Notes: generated by a model from the letters alone, not told the origin. A stretch of DNA of 64,000 nt from Alloalcanivorax xenomutans (GCF_900217905.1 NZ_OBMO01000011.1:1-64000), one strand, 5' to 3'; numbered from the stretch's first letter, positions 1-9,025 are shown. Program-made: numbers and translations.

Positions 1-1
1 C

Positions 2-64
2 GCCCGCACCGCCTTCGCCCTGATGAAGCAGCAACAAGAATATTGCCCCGCAAAGCTCTTTTAA
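2..64 (+). CDS. C-terminal end of a truncated unknown CDS
   Basis: The first 63 bases read as an open frame ending in TAA at 62-64, with a plausible C-terminus (ending EYCPAKLF). The start lies outside the window. Too little remains to identify a family. It may be the tail of a real gene or chance reading; no other frame here looks better. Confidence 0.35.
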   Translation, partial: ARTAFALMKQQQEYCPAKLF

Positions 65-86
65 GCGTTGCAGGGCACCATAGAAT

Positions 87-108
87 CTCCCACAGCGGCT
101 TTGTAGCC
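87..108. repeat. Half REP element
   Basis: The stretch TCCCACAGCGGCTTTGTAG matches, with one mismatch, the reverse complement of the REP copy near 2642-2660. It lies between the truncated CDS and the DUF454 gene and is a single arm with no nearby inverted partner. Confidence 0.55.
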
Positions 109-247
109 ACTTAAGTCTCCAAGACCAGAAAAACACCTGTGCTTGCCGATCCGCGTCCCTGATGGAGGGAAATCGTGTTTCCTTCTAAATTTGGCCTAAC
201 GCCATGCGCCCGGATCGACGCAGACAAGCTCCCCGGCTCATGCTGTA

Positions 248-628
248 ATGCTTGCCATGATCAAGATTCTGTTGTGGCGAACACTGGCCCTGCTGACTCT
301 GGCGCTGGGCATGATCGGCGTGGTGGTGCCCGGTCTGCCCACTGTGCCGTTTCTGCTGCTGTCGGCCTGGGCCGGCACGCACGGCTGGCCGCGCCTGGAG
401 CACTGGCTGCTTAATCACCCCCGCTACGGCTTTTCGATCCGGCAGTGGCGGGAGCATGGCGCGGTATCCCGTCGCGCCAAGGTCGCGGCGACTTTGATGA
501 TGGCGCTGAGCGTGCTGCTGATCACGCTGTCGGCGGCGCCTTTGCTGGTGAAAATCAGCGTGCCGGCCTTCCTCAGCGTGACCCTGATCTGGCTGTGGAA
601 ACGGCCGGAACCGGGCGGTCACGAATGA
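248..628 (+). CDS. DUF454 (YbaN-like) inner-membrane protein
   Basis: A 126-residue membrane protein of the YbaN/DUF454 family. The family hallmark is seen near the N-terminus: a hydrophobic segment running into PGLPTVPFLLLSAWAG, followed by a WLLNHPRYG-type segment. Further hydrophobic segments lie at about residues 78-95 and 100-117. The family's role is not established. Two starts are possible: ATG at 248 or ATG at 257 (MIKILLW). Neither has a strong ribosome-binding site. It precedes the acyl-CoA dehydrogenase by 87 bases and is probably transcribed independently. Confidence 0.8.
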   Translation: MLAMIKILLWRTLALLTLALGMIGVVVPGLPTVPFLLLSAWAGTHGWPRLEHWLLNHPRYGFSIRQWREHGAVSRRAKVAATLMMALSVLLITLSAAPLLVKISVPAFLSVTLIWLWKRPEPGGHE

Positions 629-715
629 ATGGGGAGTCACAAATAATCGTTTACCGCACCGGCGTCGTGGCTAAACTGACCGCCTTTCACACGGTCAGCA
701 ATTGGGAGACAGACC

Positions 716-2503
716 ATGGCGATCTACAAGGCTCCTTTGGAAGACATGCGTTTTGTGCTTAACGACGTGTTTCAGGCGGAACACCTCTGGTCTTCCTTGC
801 CTCCTATCTCCGAAGTGACCCGCGATCTTTCCGACGCCGTGCTCGAAGAAGCCGGCAAGATGGTGGAGAACCTGCTGTTTCCGCTGAACCGTAACGGTGA
901 CGAGGAAGGCTGTCACTTCGAGGACGGTGTCGTCACCACGCCGAAAGGCTTCAAGGAAGCGTTCAAAACCTACGCCGAAAACGGCTGGACCGCGTTCTCC
1001 GGCAATCCGGAATTCGGCGGGCAGGGCATGCCGAAGTCCCTGGCGGTGCTGTTCGAGGAAATGATGCACAGCGCCAATTCCTCCTTCGCGCTGTACCCGG
1101 CGCTGACCAACGGCGCCACCCTGTGTCTGGATGCCCACGCCAGCGACGAGCTGAAACAGGCTTACCTGCCCAAGCTGTACAGCGGCGAATGGGCCGGCAC
1201 CATGTGTTTGACCGAACCGCATTGCGGTACTGACCTGGGCATTCTGCGCACCAAGGCGGTGCCTCAGGACGACGGTTCCTATCAGATCAGCGGCACCAAG
1301 ATTTTCATTACCGGCGGCGAGCACGACATGGTGGATAACATCATCCATCTGGTGCTGGCGAAATTGCCGGACGCCCCGGCCGGTTCCAAGGGCATCTCCC
1401 TGTTCCTGGTGCCGAAATTCCTGCCGGAAGCCGACCCTGTCAGTGGCAAGGAAGCTGGCGAACGCAATGGCGTCGCCGCCGGCTCCATCGAGCACAAGAT
1501 GGGAATCAAAGGTTCCGCCACCTGCGTGATGAACTTCGACAGCGCCAAGGGTTGGCTGGTCGGCGAAATCAATCAGGGGCTGGCCTGTATGTTCACCATG
1601 ATGAACTACGAGCGTCTGTCCATCGGTATCCAGGGGCTGGGACTGGGCGAAGCCAGCTACCAGAGTGCGGTGGATTACGCCCGTGAGCGTATCCAGGGGC
1701 GTGCCGCCACCGGTGCCGCCAATCCGGATGGCGCCGCCGACCCGATCATCGTGCATGGCGATGTGCGCCGTATGCTGATGACCATGCGTGCCCTCAATGA
1801 AGGCGGCCGTGCCTTGTCCGCATACGTTGGTATCCAACTGGATCTGGTGAAGTTCTCCGAGGACGAGGAAGTGCGCAGCAAGGCGGCGGATCGCGTGGCG
1901 CTGCTGACGCCGGTGGCGAAAGCGTTCTTCACCGATCGCGGTTTCGAAACCACGGTGCTGGGGCAGCAGGTGTTTGGCGGTCACGGTTACATTCGTGAGT
2001 GGGGTATGGAGCAGTTCGTGCGCGATTGCCGTATCTCGCAAATCTATGAGGGCACCAACGGCATTCAGGCGCTGGATCTGGCCGGCCGTAAAGTGACCCG
2101 TAACGGTGGTCGTTATGTGGAGTCGTTCCTGGCGGAAGTGCGCCACTGGATCGAGGAAAATGGCCAGGAAGCAGGCCTGGACGGCGTGCGCGAGCCGCTG
2201 GTCGCCGCCGTGGATCGTCTGCAGGTAGCCACCGAGGAATTGCTGCGTCAGGCGGGTGATAATCCGGATGCGGTCAATGCCGGGGCGGTGGAGTACCTGG
2301 ACCTGTTCGGTTACGTCACCTACGCCTGGCTGTGGGCGATGATGATGGTCAATGCCGCCGGGCGTGATGACGACTTCGGCCGCGCCAAGATGATCACCGG
2401 ACGGTTTTACTTCGAGCGTCTGCTGCCGCGCAGCGAAGCCCTGGCGCGGCAATTGAAGGCCGGTGCGGAAACCATGATGAGCCTGGACGCCGATTTGTTT
2501 TAA
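716..2503 (+). CDS. Acyl-CoA dehydrogenase, long DmdC/FadE-like form
   Basis: A 595-residue FAD-dependent acyl-CoA dehydrogenase, oxidising acyl-CoA to the trans-2-enoyl form in the cytoplasm. It has a short N-terminal extension (MAIYKAPLEDMRFVLNDVF) typical of the long class with 3-methylmercaptopropionyl-CoA dehydrogenase (DmdC) and its relatives. The N-terminal helical, middle beta (MCLTEPHCGTDLG; ITGGEHDM) and C-terminal helical (GGHGYIREWGMEQFVRDCRI, YEGTNGIQALDLAGRK) domains are all present, followed by the extra C-terminal domain of this class. A GGGAGA ribosome-binding site precedes the ATG. The substrate cannot be read from sequence; medium- or long-chain fatty acyl-CoA is the usual inference. 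Confidence 0.93.
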   Translation: MAIYKAPLEDMRFVLNDVFQAEHLWSSLPPISEVTRDLSDAVLEEAGKMVENLLFPLNRNGDEEGCHFEDGVVTTPKGFKEAFKTYAENGWTAFSGNPEFGGQGMPKSLAVLFEEMMHSANSSFALYPALTNGATLCLDAHASDELKQAYLPKLYSGEWAGTMCLTEPHCGTDLGILRTKAVPQDDGSYQISGTKIFITGGEHDMVDNIIHLVLAKLPDAPAGSKGISLFLVPKFLPEADPVSGKEAGERNGVAAGSIEHKMGIKGSATCVMNFDSAKGWLVGEINQGLACMFTMMNYERLSIGIQGLGLGEASYQSAVDYARERIQGRAATGAANPDGAADPIIVHGDVRRMLMTMRALNEGGRALSAYVGIQLDLVKFSEDEEVRSKAADRVALLTPVAKAFFTDRGFETTVLGQQVFGGHGYIREWGMEQFVRDCRISQIYEGTNGIQALDLAGRKVTRNGGRYVESFLAEVRHWIEENGQEAGLDGVREPLVAAVDRLQVATEELLRQAGDNPDAVNAGAVEYLDLFGYVTYAWLWAMMMVNAAGRDDDFGRAKMITGRFYFERLLPRSEALARQLKAGAETMMSLDADLF

Positions 2504-2538
2504 GCGGCTAAAGTGGGGCTTGCCATAGACAAGGTCAC

Positions 2539-2741
2539 GAAGCCGCTGTAGAGCCGGGCGGCGGGCCGCTTGCCCGCAGGCCGAATGTGCCAGCGCTGGA
2601 GGGCCGGGATTCGCCAGCAGGCTGGCTCCCACAGATCATGCTACGAAGCCGCTGTGGGAGCTTGCCTGCAAGCGAATGTCCCAACATGGAGCCTATTCGC
2701 CAGCAGGGCAAGCGGCCCGCCGCCCGGCTCCTACAGGACCC
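2539..2741. repeat. Nested REP cluster between convergent genes
   Basis: Two nested inverted repeats fill this gap between the dehydrogenase and the convergent transferase gene. The outer arms are 2551-2575 and 2706-2730, 25 bases that pair perfectly and are very GC-rich. The inner arms are about 2609-2634 and 2652-2676 and carry the TGTGGGAGC / GCTCCCACA core seen at other intergenic sites in this window. A transcript from either side would fold strongly, so the cluster may act as an mRNA stabiliser or termination aid. No gene is seen here. Confidence 0.8.
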
Positions 2742-2760
2742 CCTGTAGCGACCTCTGAAG

Positions 2761-3462
2761 TCATTCCCCGCCGCTCCGTGCCACCAGAATCCAGCTGAGC
2801 ACTCCGCCGTTTTGTTCCCGCCATTGATAATCCAGCGCCACTCCGGTGCGCCACTCATCCGATAGCGTAGTGCGCAACACGATGCGATGGTCATCCAGCA
2901 GAGCCGCGTCCTGGAAATAAAAGCGTTGGCAGGTGAGCGGATAAAGTGCTTTGAACAGCGCCTCCTTCACCGAGAAAGTGAGAGAAACGCGGCGCGCCTG
3001 TTGTTCCTGATCCAGATCCGACAGCGCCTCGATCTCCGCCTCCGTCAGCAACTGCTCGCGCAGTTTCAGCGCCCGTTGCGGGGCGATCCACGCTTCCGCG
3101 TCCAGGCCGACGCCACGCCAACGCCTTCGATCGGCCACCAATGCCGCCGCCCGGCCCTGGGCGTGGGTGATGGCCCCGCATACCGCCTGTGGCCAAACCG
3201 GTGCCCGGTCCTCCCCGTAGCCGGGCAAGGCGGGTTCTCGGGTGATGGCCTTGATGGCGGCTCTGGCGCAGCATCGCCCCGCCAGATATTCGGCCAGACG
3301 CTTCTCCACCGCGCCTTGCAAGGACGCCGGCAGCGGCACTGCCTGATGTTCAAAATCTTCCAGCCGGGTCCGTTCCGGATAATAGCCGCCGCTGGCCAGA
3401 CACAGGCCCTCTTCCCAGTGCTCTAGTTGAATAGGGTCCAGGCTGGACACGGATTCGGGCAT
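2761..3462 (-). CDS. 4'-phosphopantetheinyl transferase (EntD/Sfp-like)
   Basis: A 233-residue enzyme that transfers phosphopantetheine from CoA to carrier proteins. The two Mg/CoA-binding motifs are clear: GVGLDAE at about residues 116-122 and FSVKEALFKALYP at about 163-175 (the W/F-x-x-KEA motif). The N-terminal half has the EntD-like arrangement, including R-A-A-I-K and the conserved THAQG stretch. No siderophore or polyketide synthase is nearby, so its carrier protein is elsewhere. It is transcribed convergently with the dehydrogenase. Confidence 0.88.
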   Translation of the reverse strand: MPESVSSLDPIQLEHWEEGLCLASGGYYPERTRLEDFEHQAVPLPASLQGAVEKRLAEYLAGRCCARAAIKAITREPALPGYGEDRAPVWPQAVCGAITHAQGRAAALVADRRRWRGVGLDAEAWIAPQRALKLREQLLTEAEIEALSDLDQEQQARRVSLTFSVKEALFKALYPLTCQRFYFQDAALLDDHRIVLRTTLSDEWRTGVALDYQWREQNGGVLSWILVARSGGE

Positions 3463-3525
3463 AACGCGGTGCTCGCTGACGGGGTCTTTATACTGGCGTC
3501 TGCCCGCGATGTCGGCAAGTCCGGC

Positions 3526-3852
3526 TCAACGCGGCGGGCGTTGCGGCTTGACGCCACTTCCCAGCGCGTTACCCATACGATTGCGCAATGCCGACTGATT
3601 GAACTGTCCGGTCCGGTTGGGCGGCAGGCGGGTGACGTCAGCGGAGTCCAGCGCCGGATTATCCCGTTTGGCCGCCTCGGGAACGGCCGCCGGCATCATC
3701 TTCCGCTGCAGGCAGTCGTAGGGCAGGGCGCGATGGCCGTTCACCTCCACTTCCACACAGGAAGGCTCATCGGCCTCGGACGCGGGCGCTTCCGCCGCGT
3801 GTAGCGCTGGCGCCATCAGTACCAGCCATCCCATGCCTATCCAGTGCTTCAT
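3526..3852 (-). CDS. Small secreted protein of unknown function
   Basis: A 108-residue protein with a clear signal peptide (GMGWLVLMAPALHAAEA, cleavage near residue 20). The mature part has two cysteines (PSCVEVEVNGHRALPYDCLQ) that could form a disulfide, then a low-complexity, proline- and arginine-rich tail. I do not recognise a family. It is divergent from the TpsB operon and shares its upstream region, which holds the 33-base direct repeats and reverse-oriented Pho-like half sites, so it may be co-regulated. Confidence 0.6.
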   Translation of the reverse strand: MKHWIGMGWLVLMAPALHAAEAPASEADEPSCVEVEVNGHRALPYDCLQRKMMPAAVPEAAKRDNPALDSADVTRLPPNRTGQFNQSALRNRMGNALGSGVKPQRPPR

Positions 3853-3902
3853 GTCGTTTCCGTTTTTGATCGGTGAGAGTGTCCGCTGCCAGGAGAATGA
3901 AA

Positions 3903-4060
3903 ACGCGGTGGTTTTTCAGTGAATTTTTCATGACGAGCCACTCTGGCCCTCGCTATTTCCCTCCAGCCCTGTTCTGACGCTGTCCCGGCATCGGTCAAGC
4001 GCCTTCGACTAGCCACCTTTTTGCTGTAGCAACGCGGTCTTTCCGTGAATTTTTGGTGAC
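3903..4060. promoter_or_regulatory. Direct-repeat regulatory region upstream of tpsB
   Basis: In the 364-base gap 3853-4216, two imperfect direct repeats occur at 3903-3935 and 4031-4060. Both start AACGCGGT, then a T-rich stretch, then GTGAATTTTT, then TGAC. Read on the minus strand each gives GTCA(T/C)-AAAAA-TTCAC, with TCA triplets 11 bases apart, the PhoB half-site period. The second copy holds CTTTCCGTGAA (4039-4049), repeated exactly at 15874-15884 upstream of tpsA. PhoB or ECF-sigma binding is an inference; the remainder of the gap shows nothing recognisable. Confidence 0.5.
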
Positions 4061-4216
4061 AACGGTTCGGTTCCGACGGACTCCCGCCATCTAGAGAGTG
4101 TTAACTGGATCACCGTATTTGCCGCGGTGTGTTTCGGGGTTGTGGTTCGTGGTTACCAGAGTTGTCCACGGTGATGCTGGCCACCGGTCCATGTATGTGT
4201 TTGCAGAGTCGAGTCA

Positions 4217-5848
4217 ATGCGTGACGCCAACAGAATGAGTGGAATGGCCTGGTTTTTGGGGGGAATGTTCGTGGCAGCCATGACTTTGACATCGTCACTT
4301 CATGCTCAACAAGACGCCACCGGCCATGAGGATCGTACAGAGGCGCCGGCGGAGGCGCCGGGAACGGTGACCATCAATGAGTACATCGTGCGTGGTAACA
4401 CGGTTTTGGAAGCGCGTGACATCGAGAAGGCGGTGTACCCCTTTCTCGGGCCGGAACGAAGCCTGGAAGACATCCAGAGCGCGCAAAAAGCTCTGCAAAA
4501 AGTATATCAGGACAAAGGGTATCAATCCGTTTATGTGGAGTTGCCGGAGCAGCGGGTCAGTGGCGGCGTGGTCTATCTCCAGGTGATCGAAGTCACCGTG
4601 GGGCGGGTGCGCGTGGTCGGCGCCGAGTACCACTCCCCGCTGAAAATCCGCGAGGAAGTGACGGCACTGCGGGAAGGCGTGGTGCCCAATTTCGAACTGG
4701 TGCAGGAAGATTTGACCAAGGTGAACCGCACCGGCAAGCGGCAGGTAATGCCGGTGGTCAAGGAAGGCGCCATTCCCGGCACCATGGATGTGGACCTGGC
4801 CGTGGAGGATCAGACGCCTTGGAACGGCAGCCTGACCTTGAACAACGATTACAGCGCCGACACCGAAAAACTGCGTACCATCGCCACCCTCGGGCATTCC
4901 AACTTGTGGCAACGGGGACACAGCATGTCCCTGACCCTGTTCACCGCGCCGGAGAATACCGATAACGCCGAGGTTTGGTCGTTGAGTTACGGCATGCCGC
5001 TGTCCGAGCGCTGGTCCCTGCGCTTCTCCGGTTATACCTCCGACAGTGACGTCAATACCGTGGGCGGCACCAGCGTGTTGGGGCAAGGACAATCCTACGG
5101 TGTTTCCGCCACCTACAACATTCCGTTCGACGGCACCTGGGGGCATTCCCTCTCCCTCGGCGTTGATTTCAAGGACTTCGATGAGTCGCTGGAATTCGGC
5201 GACGCCGAGGACACCATCCCCCTGAAATACGCGCCTTTTACCTTTGGCTATAACGGCTACTACTACACCGAAAAAAATCAGGGCTCGATCAATCTGACCC
5301 TGGTTACCGCCACCAATGAGTTCCCCGGCAACAGCAGCGGCTGGGAAGAGTTCGATTACAAACGGTACCGGGCCAAACCGGATTTCGCCGTGATCAGGGC
5401 CGAGGCCAGCAACGAGAGGCTGCTGGGCGAGTGGGGGCTGGCGACAAAACTAAGCGCGCAGATGGCGTCCGGCTCCCTGGTTTCCAACGAGCAGTTCGCG
5501 GTGGGGGGCGCCGGCACGGTTCGGGGTTATCTGTCCGCGGAGCAATCCGCCGACGACGGTGTGCTGGCCAGTATTGAGCTGCGCACACCTTCCATCGCCG
5601 AGTGGCTGGGGTCGCCCTGGAGTCTGGTGCGCGCCCATGTCTTCGGTGAAGGCGCCCATCTGACACTGCAAAACCCATTGCCGGAGCAGGACGATGAATT
5701 CGACCTGGCCAGTGTCGGCGTTGGGCTGCGGGCGGAGATCGGTGCCTGGTTGAGCGGACGGCTGGATCTGGGGTACCCGCTTACCGACGCGGAAAACACG
5801 GAAAAACACGACCCCAGATTGCATTTCAGTATTACCGCCAGTTTCTGA
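4217..5848 (+). CDS. TpsB/FhaC-type two-partner secretion transporter (PdtB-like)
   Basis: A 543-residue Omp85-superfamily outer-membrane channel that exports a TpsA exoprotein. After a signal peptide (ending SSLHAQQ) come two POTRA domains: YIVRGNTVLEARDIEKAVYP and the following part at about residues 55-130, and VTVGRVRVVGAEYHSP onward to about residue 205. A 16-strand-type beta barrel fills the rest and ends in the C-terminal phenylalanine (ITASF). The conserved L6-loop motif VRGY is seen in GTVRGYLSAEQ. It opens a nine-gene operon; the likely substrate is the giant TpsA encoded at 16080. The start could also be the ATG at 4235. Confidence 0.9.
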   Translation: MRDANRMSGMAWFLGGMFVAAMTLTSSLHAQQDATGHEDRTEAPAEAPGTVTINEYIVRGNTVLEARDIEKAVYPFLGPERSLEDIQSAQKALQKVYQDKGYQSVYVELPEQRVSGGVVYLQVIEVTVGRVRVVGAEYHSPLKIREEVTALREGVVPNFELVQEDLTKVNRTGKRQVMPVVKEGAIPGTMDVDLAVEDQTPWNGSLTLNNDYSADTEKLRTIATLGHSNLWQRGHSMSLTLFTAPENTDNAEVWSLSYGMPLSERWSLRFSGYTSDSDVNTVGGTSVLGQGQSYGVSATYNIPFDGTWGHSLSLGVDFKDFDESLEFGDAEDTIPLKYAPFTFGYNGYYYTEKNQGSINLTLVTATNEFPGNSSGWEEFDYKRYRAKPDFAVIRAEASNERLLGEWGLATKLSAQMASGSLVSNEQFAVGGAGTVRGYLSAEQSADDGVLASIELRTPSIAEWLGSPWSLVRAHVFGEGAHLTLQNPLPEQDDEFDLASVGVGLRAEIGAWLSGRLDLGYPLTDAENTEKHDPRLHFSITASF

Positions 5849-5907
5849 ACAGAACCAAGGACGTCCCCAAGGGCGACCAAACAGCTTGTTTTTCGGAGTG
5901 TCTGATC

Positions 5908-7800
5908 ATGCAACAACGCCTGCTGATTTTTCTCATATCCTGCCTGGGTGCGCTGTTGCCCACCCTGGCCCATGCCTGGTGGCAAGACGATTGGAGTTAC
6001 CGCAAGCAAATCACCATCGATACCTCGCCCCAGGGCGCGGCCATCGATCAGCGGGTCGGCCGGGTGCCGCTGCTGGTACGTCTGCATACCGGCAATTTCA
6101 GTTTTCAGGACGTCCAGGAAAACGGCTCGGATCTGCGCTTTGTGGCGGCGGACGATCAGACCGTTCTCAATCACCAGATTGAAAGCTTCGACGCGCTGTT
6201 GGGCGTGGCCTACATCTGGGTGGATGTGCCGGCGCTGGAAGCCGGGTCCAGCCAGGATATCTGGATGTACTACGGCAATCCCGACGCGCCGGCCACCAGC
6301 AACGGTCAGGCGGTGTTCGACGCCGATTACACCCTGGTCTATCACTTTGACCAGGCGCCCGGCGCACCCGCCCGTGACGCCACCGCCTACGGCAACAATT
6401 CCAGTAACACCGTGGCGCAAAGCGTCACCGGGGTGATCGGCCAGGCCGCCGCCTTTGCCGGTGGCGAACCGCTGATGGTGGAAGCCGCGCCGTCCCTGGC
6501 GACGCCCGCCGCCGGTCAGTTTTCCTTCAGCGCCTGGGTGCGTGCCGATCAGAATGCCAATGAACAGTTGATCTATGCCCGCCGTGACGCCGGTAATTCG
6601 CTGTTGATCGGTATCAACGCCGGCCAGCCCTTCGTTGAGGTCAATGGTCAGAGAACGGCGCCAGCGCAACCGCTGGCATCCGGTCAGTGGCAGCATCTGG
6701 CGGTGACCGCCGATGGGCAGCAAGTGGCGTTGTACGTGAATGGCCGCCAGATCAGCAGCTTGCCGGTGGCACTGCCGCCGCTGGCTACCGCCATCGCCTT
6801 GGGGGGCGATATTCCGGGTTACGCGCCCGCCGAGCCCGTTGCGGAAGAAACCGCGAGTGAAGGGGAGGATGTCGCTACCACCACACCGGCAGCGGTGCCG
6901 TCCCGCCACTTCAATGGCGCTCTGGATGAAGTGCGGATTTCCAAGCAGGCCCGGCCGGCGTCTCTGTTGATGGCGGATTACCAGGCCCAGGGCTCCGAGT
7001 CGCGGTTGGTGGTGTTCGGCGTCGACGAAGAACAGTCCGGCTTCGGCTTCGGCGCGCTCGGCTTCTTGCTGAGCGCGGTACCTATCGACGCCTGGGTCAT
7101 CATTGGGATTCTGGTGATCATGATGATCCAGACCTGGTTCGTCATGTACCGGAAGTTCCGCCATACCCGCCGGGTGGACGAGGCCAATGGCCGTTTCCGT
7201 GACGAGTTCGCCCAGGTCGGCACGCAACTGGAAAAACTCGCGGACAGCCCCGAGCTGGAGCGGGAACTGGAGCACTCATCGCTGTGGCGGTTGTACCAAG
7301 TGGCGGTGCATGAGTTGCGTCTGCGGCGTGCCCAGGGCGCCGATACTTCCAGCATTTCCTCGGAAACCCTGGAAGCGATCCGCGCTTCCATGGACGCCGT
7401 TCGTACCCAGCAGAATCGCGAGCTGAGTTCCCGTCTCGGTGTGCTCTCCAACGCCATCGCCGGCGGCCCCTACATCGGCCTGCTGGGTACGGTGATGGGC
7501 ATCATGGTGGTGTTTCTCGGTACCGCCATGGCCGGGGACGTGAACATCAACGCGGTGGCGCCGGGTATGGCCGCCGCCCTGTTGGCCACCGCCATGGGGT
7601 TGTTCGTGGCGATCCCGGCGCTGTTTGCCTACAACCGCATCAACGGCCGTAACCGTGATATCAGCTCCGATATGCGCGTGTTCCTGGATGAATTCGTCAC
7701 CCGCCTGGCCGAGATTCATGGCGCCGGGCAGCGGCCGACGCAGCCGGCGCAGGCCGGTCATGCCGTGCGCCATGGCATCTCTCAAAGCCCGGTGGTGTAA
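5908..7800 (+). CDS. ExbB-type proton channel with DUF2341 and LamG periplasmic domains
   Basis: A 630-residue fusion. Residues 1-23 are a signal peptide (cleavage after AHA). Residues 24-130 match DUF2341 (WWQDDWSYRKQITID and YYGNPDAP). Residues 145-365 form a LamG/concanavalin-like domain (FSFSAWVRADQ; GALDEVRISKQARP). A transmembrane helix follows at about 388-410, then the MotA/TolQ/ExbB channel domain with its conserved GPYIGLLGTVMGIM helix and a final helix near residue 560. Standard ExbB is about 240 residues, so the periplasmic part more than doubles it. With ExbD and TonB downstream it should form a proton-motive-force motor. Confidence 0.9.
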   Translation: MQQRLLIFLISCLGALLPTLAHAWWQDDWSYRKQITIDTSPQGAAIDQRVGRVPLLVRLHTGNFSFQDVQENGSDLRFVAADDQTVLNHQIESFDALLGVAYIWVDVPALEAGSSQDIWMYYGNPDAPATSNGQAVFDADYTLVYHFDQAPGAPARDATAYGNNSSNTVAQSVTGVIGQAAAFAGGEPLMVEAAPSLATPAAGQFSFSAWVRADQNANEQLIYARRDAGNSLLIGINAGQPFVEVNGQRTAPAQPLASGQWQHLAVTADGQQVALYVNGRQISSLPVALPPLATAIALGGDIPGYAPAEPVAEETASEGEDVATTTPAAVPSRHFNGALDEVRISKQARPASLLMADYQAQGSESRLVVFGVDEEQSGFGFGALGFLLSAVPIDAWVIIGILVIMMIQTWFVMYRKFRHTRRVDEANGRFRDEFAQVGTQLEKLADSPELERELEHSSLWRLYQVAVHELRLRRAQGADTSSISSETLEAIRASMDAVRTQQNRELSSRLGVLSNAIAGGPYIGLLGTVMGIMVVFLGTAMAGDVNINAVAPGMAAALLATAMGLFVAIPALFAYNRINGRNRDISSDMRVFLDEFVTRLAEIHGAGQRPTQPAQAGHAVRHGISQSPVV

Positions 7801-7811
7801 GGAGAACAACG

Positions 7812-8237
7812 ATGGCTTCGGTAAGAACCTCGATGGACGACGATGAAATGGACGGACCGGTGGACGGCATCAATATCACGCCGCTGGTGGATGTGCTCAT
7901 GGTGGTGCTGGTGATGTTCATCCTCACCGCCACGGCGCAGATCGCGGGCATCAAGGTGGATCTGCCCAAGGCCAGCTCCTCGGTGTCGCTGTCCGAATCC
8001 AAGACCAAGGCCATTTCGGTGAACAACGACGGACAGGTGTTTCTCGATGCCTACCCGGTGACGCTCGCTGAACTGGAGGATCGGTTGCGTACCGAGAAAG
8101 CCATGAACCCCGGCTTTCCGGTGATCGTGCGCGGGGACGCCGCGGTGCAATACCAAAAAGTGGTGCAAGTGCTGGATGTGCTGCGGCGTCTGGATCTCAA
8201 CCAGGTCGGTCTGGTGACCGGCAAGCCGCCACAGTGA
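7812..8237 (+). CDS. ExbD/TolR-family biopolymer transport protein
   Basis: A 141-residue protein with a short cytoplasmic N-terminus, one transmembrane helix (LVDVLMVVLVMFILTATAQ) and a periplasmic ExbD/TolR domain. The proton-carrying aspartate is the D of PLVDVLM. It begins 11 bases after the ExbB stop, behind an AAGGAG site, and its TGA overlaps a possible GTG of the next gene. It is the partner of the fused ExbB in the motor. Confidence 0.94.
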   Translation: MASVRTSMDDDEMDGPVDGINITPLVDVLMVVLVMFILTATAQIAGIKVDLPKASSSVSLSESKTKAISVNNDGQVFLDAYPVTLAELEDRLRTEKAMNPGFPVIVRGDAAVQYQKVVQVLDVLRRLDLNQVGLVTGKPPQ

Positions 8238-8266
8238 TCGATGATAACCGGATAACAGGAAAGACC

Positions 8267-9025
8267 ATGTCGTTGCAGTCACCTCAATCGCGGGATTCCG
8301 GAACGGCCTCGGGCAAGCGGCATTCCCTTTCCGCGAGCAAGACATCCCGAACGCGGCGCGGGCCGATGACCTATGTGCGCCTGGCCGTCGGCGCGGTGGT
8401 GTTGATTGTTCTGGGCTGGCTGATCTGGCAATGGGCCAACGATATGAGCGGCGTGCGCCGCCAGGTGCCGCAGGAGCCGATGCTGGTACCGCTGCCTCCG
8501 CCGCCGCCGGAGCCGGAACCAGAGGAAATGAAGGAGCCGGAGCCGGAACCCGAACCGGAGGAGATCGTCGAGCCGGAGCCGGAACCCACGCCGGTGGAAG
8601 AACCGACGCCGGAAGAGCCGCCTTCACCGTCGGATGATTTGTCCGAGGCCATGCAGATCGATGGTGAAGCTCAGGCCGGTACCGATGCTTTCAATATCGG
8701 CGCCGGCAGTGGTGGCGGCATGGCCGGTTCCGGCACCGGCCGGGTCGGCAACGCCACCTACGGCCAGTACCTCTCCTACGCCTTTCAGCGGGCGCTGCGC
8801 GAGGAGCCGTCGATCCGTCATCTGAGTTACCGGATACAGATCAATCTCTGGCTTAACGAGGCCGGTCAGATCACCCGGGTGCAATTACTCAAGTCCAGTG
8901 GTGACCCGGATACGGACGACAAAGTGATCGCCGCCGTGCGTGCCATCCCGGCGCTGGATCAAAAGCCGCCGAAGTCGATGACATTGCCGGTGAAAGTGGC
9001 TTTGCAAGGGCGGCGTCCGGGCTGA
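8267..9025 (+). CDS. TonB-family energy transducer
   Basis: A 252-residue protein: cytoplasmic N-terminus, one transmembrane helix (about residues 36-55, LAVGAVVLIVLGWLIWQW), a long rigid Pro-Glu spacer (PEPEPEPEE type, about 75-120) and a C-terminal TonB domain (YRIQINLWLNEAGQITRVQL; LPVKVAL). The ATG at 8267 is chosen because AGGA sits 6 bases upstream. A GTG at 8234 overlapping the exbD stop would add 11 residues. It couples the ExbB/ExbD motor to an outer-membrane partner. The porin, the TpsB or another receptor are candidates, but the sequence does not say which. Confidence 0.9.
   Translation: MSLQSPQSRDSGTASGKRHSLSASKTSRTRRGPMTYVRLAVGAVVLIVLGWLIWQWANDMSGVRRQVPQEPMLVPLPPPPPEPEPEEMKEPEPEPEPEEIVEPEPEPTPVEEPTPEEPPSPSDDLSEAMQIDGEAQAGTDAFNIGAGSGGGMAGSGTGRVGNATYGQYLSYAFQRALREEPSIRHLSYRIQINLWLNEAGQITRVQLLKSSGDPDTDDKVIAAVRAIPALDQKPPKSMTLPVKVALQGRRPG

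Noticed and set aside
695-2632. 645-residue open frame antisense to the acyl-CoA dehydrogenase
   Set aside because: It mirrors the GC-rich third-position pattern of the real gene, is rich in His/Gln/Gly and matches no family.
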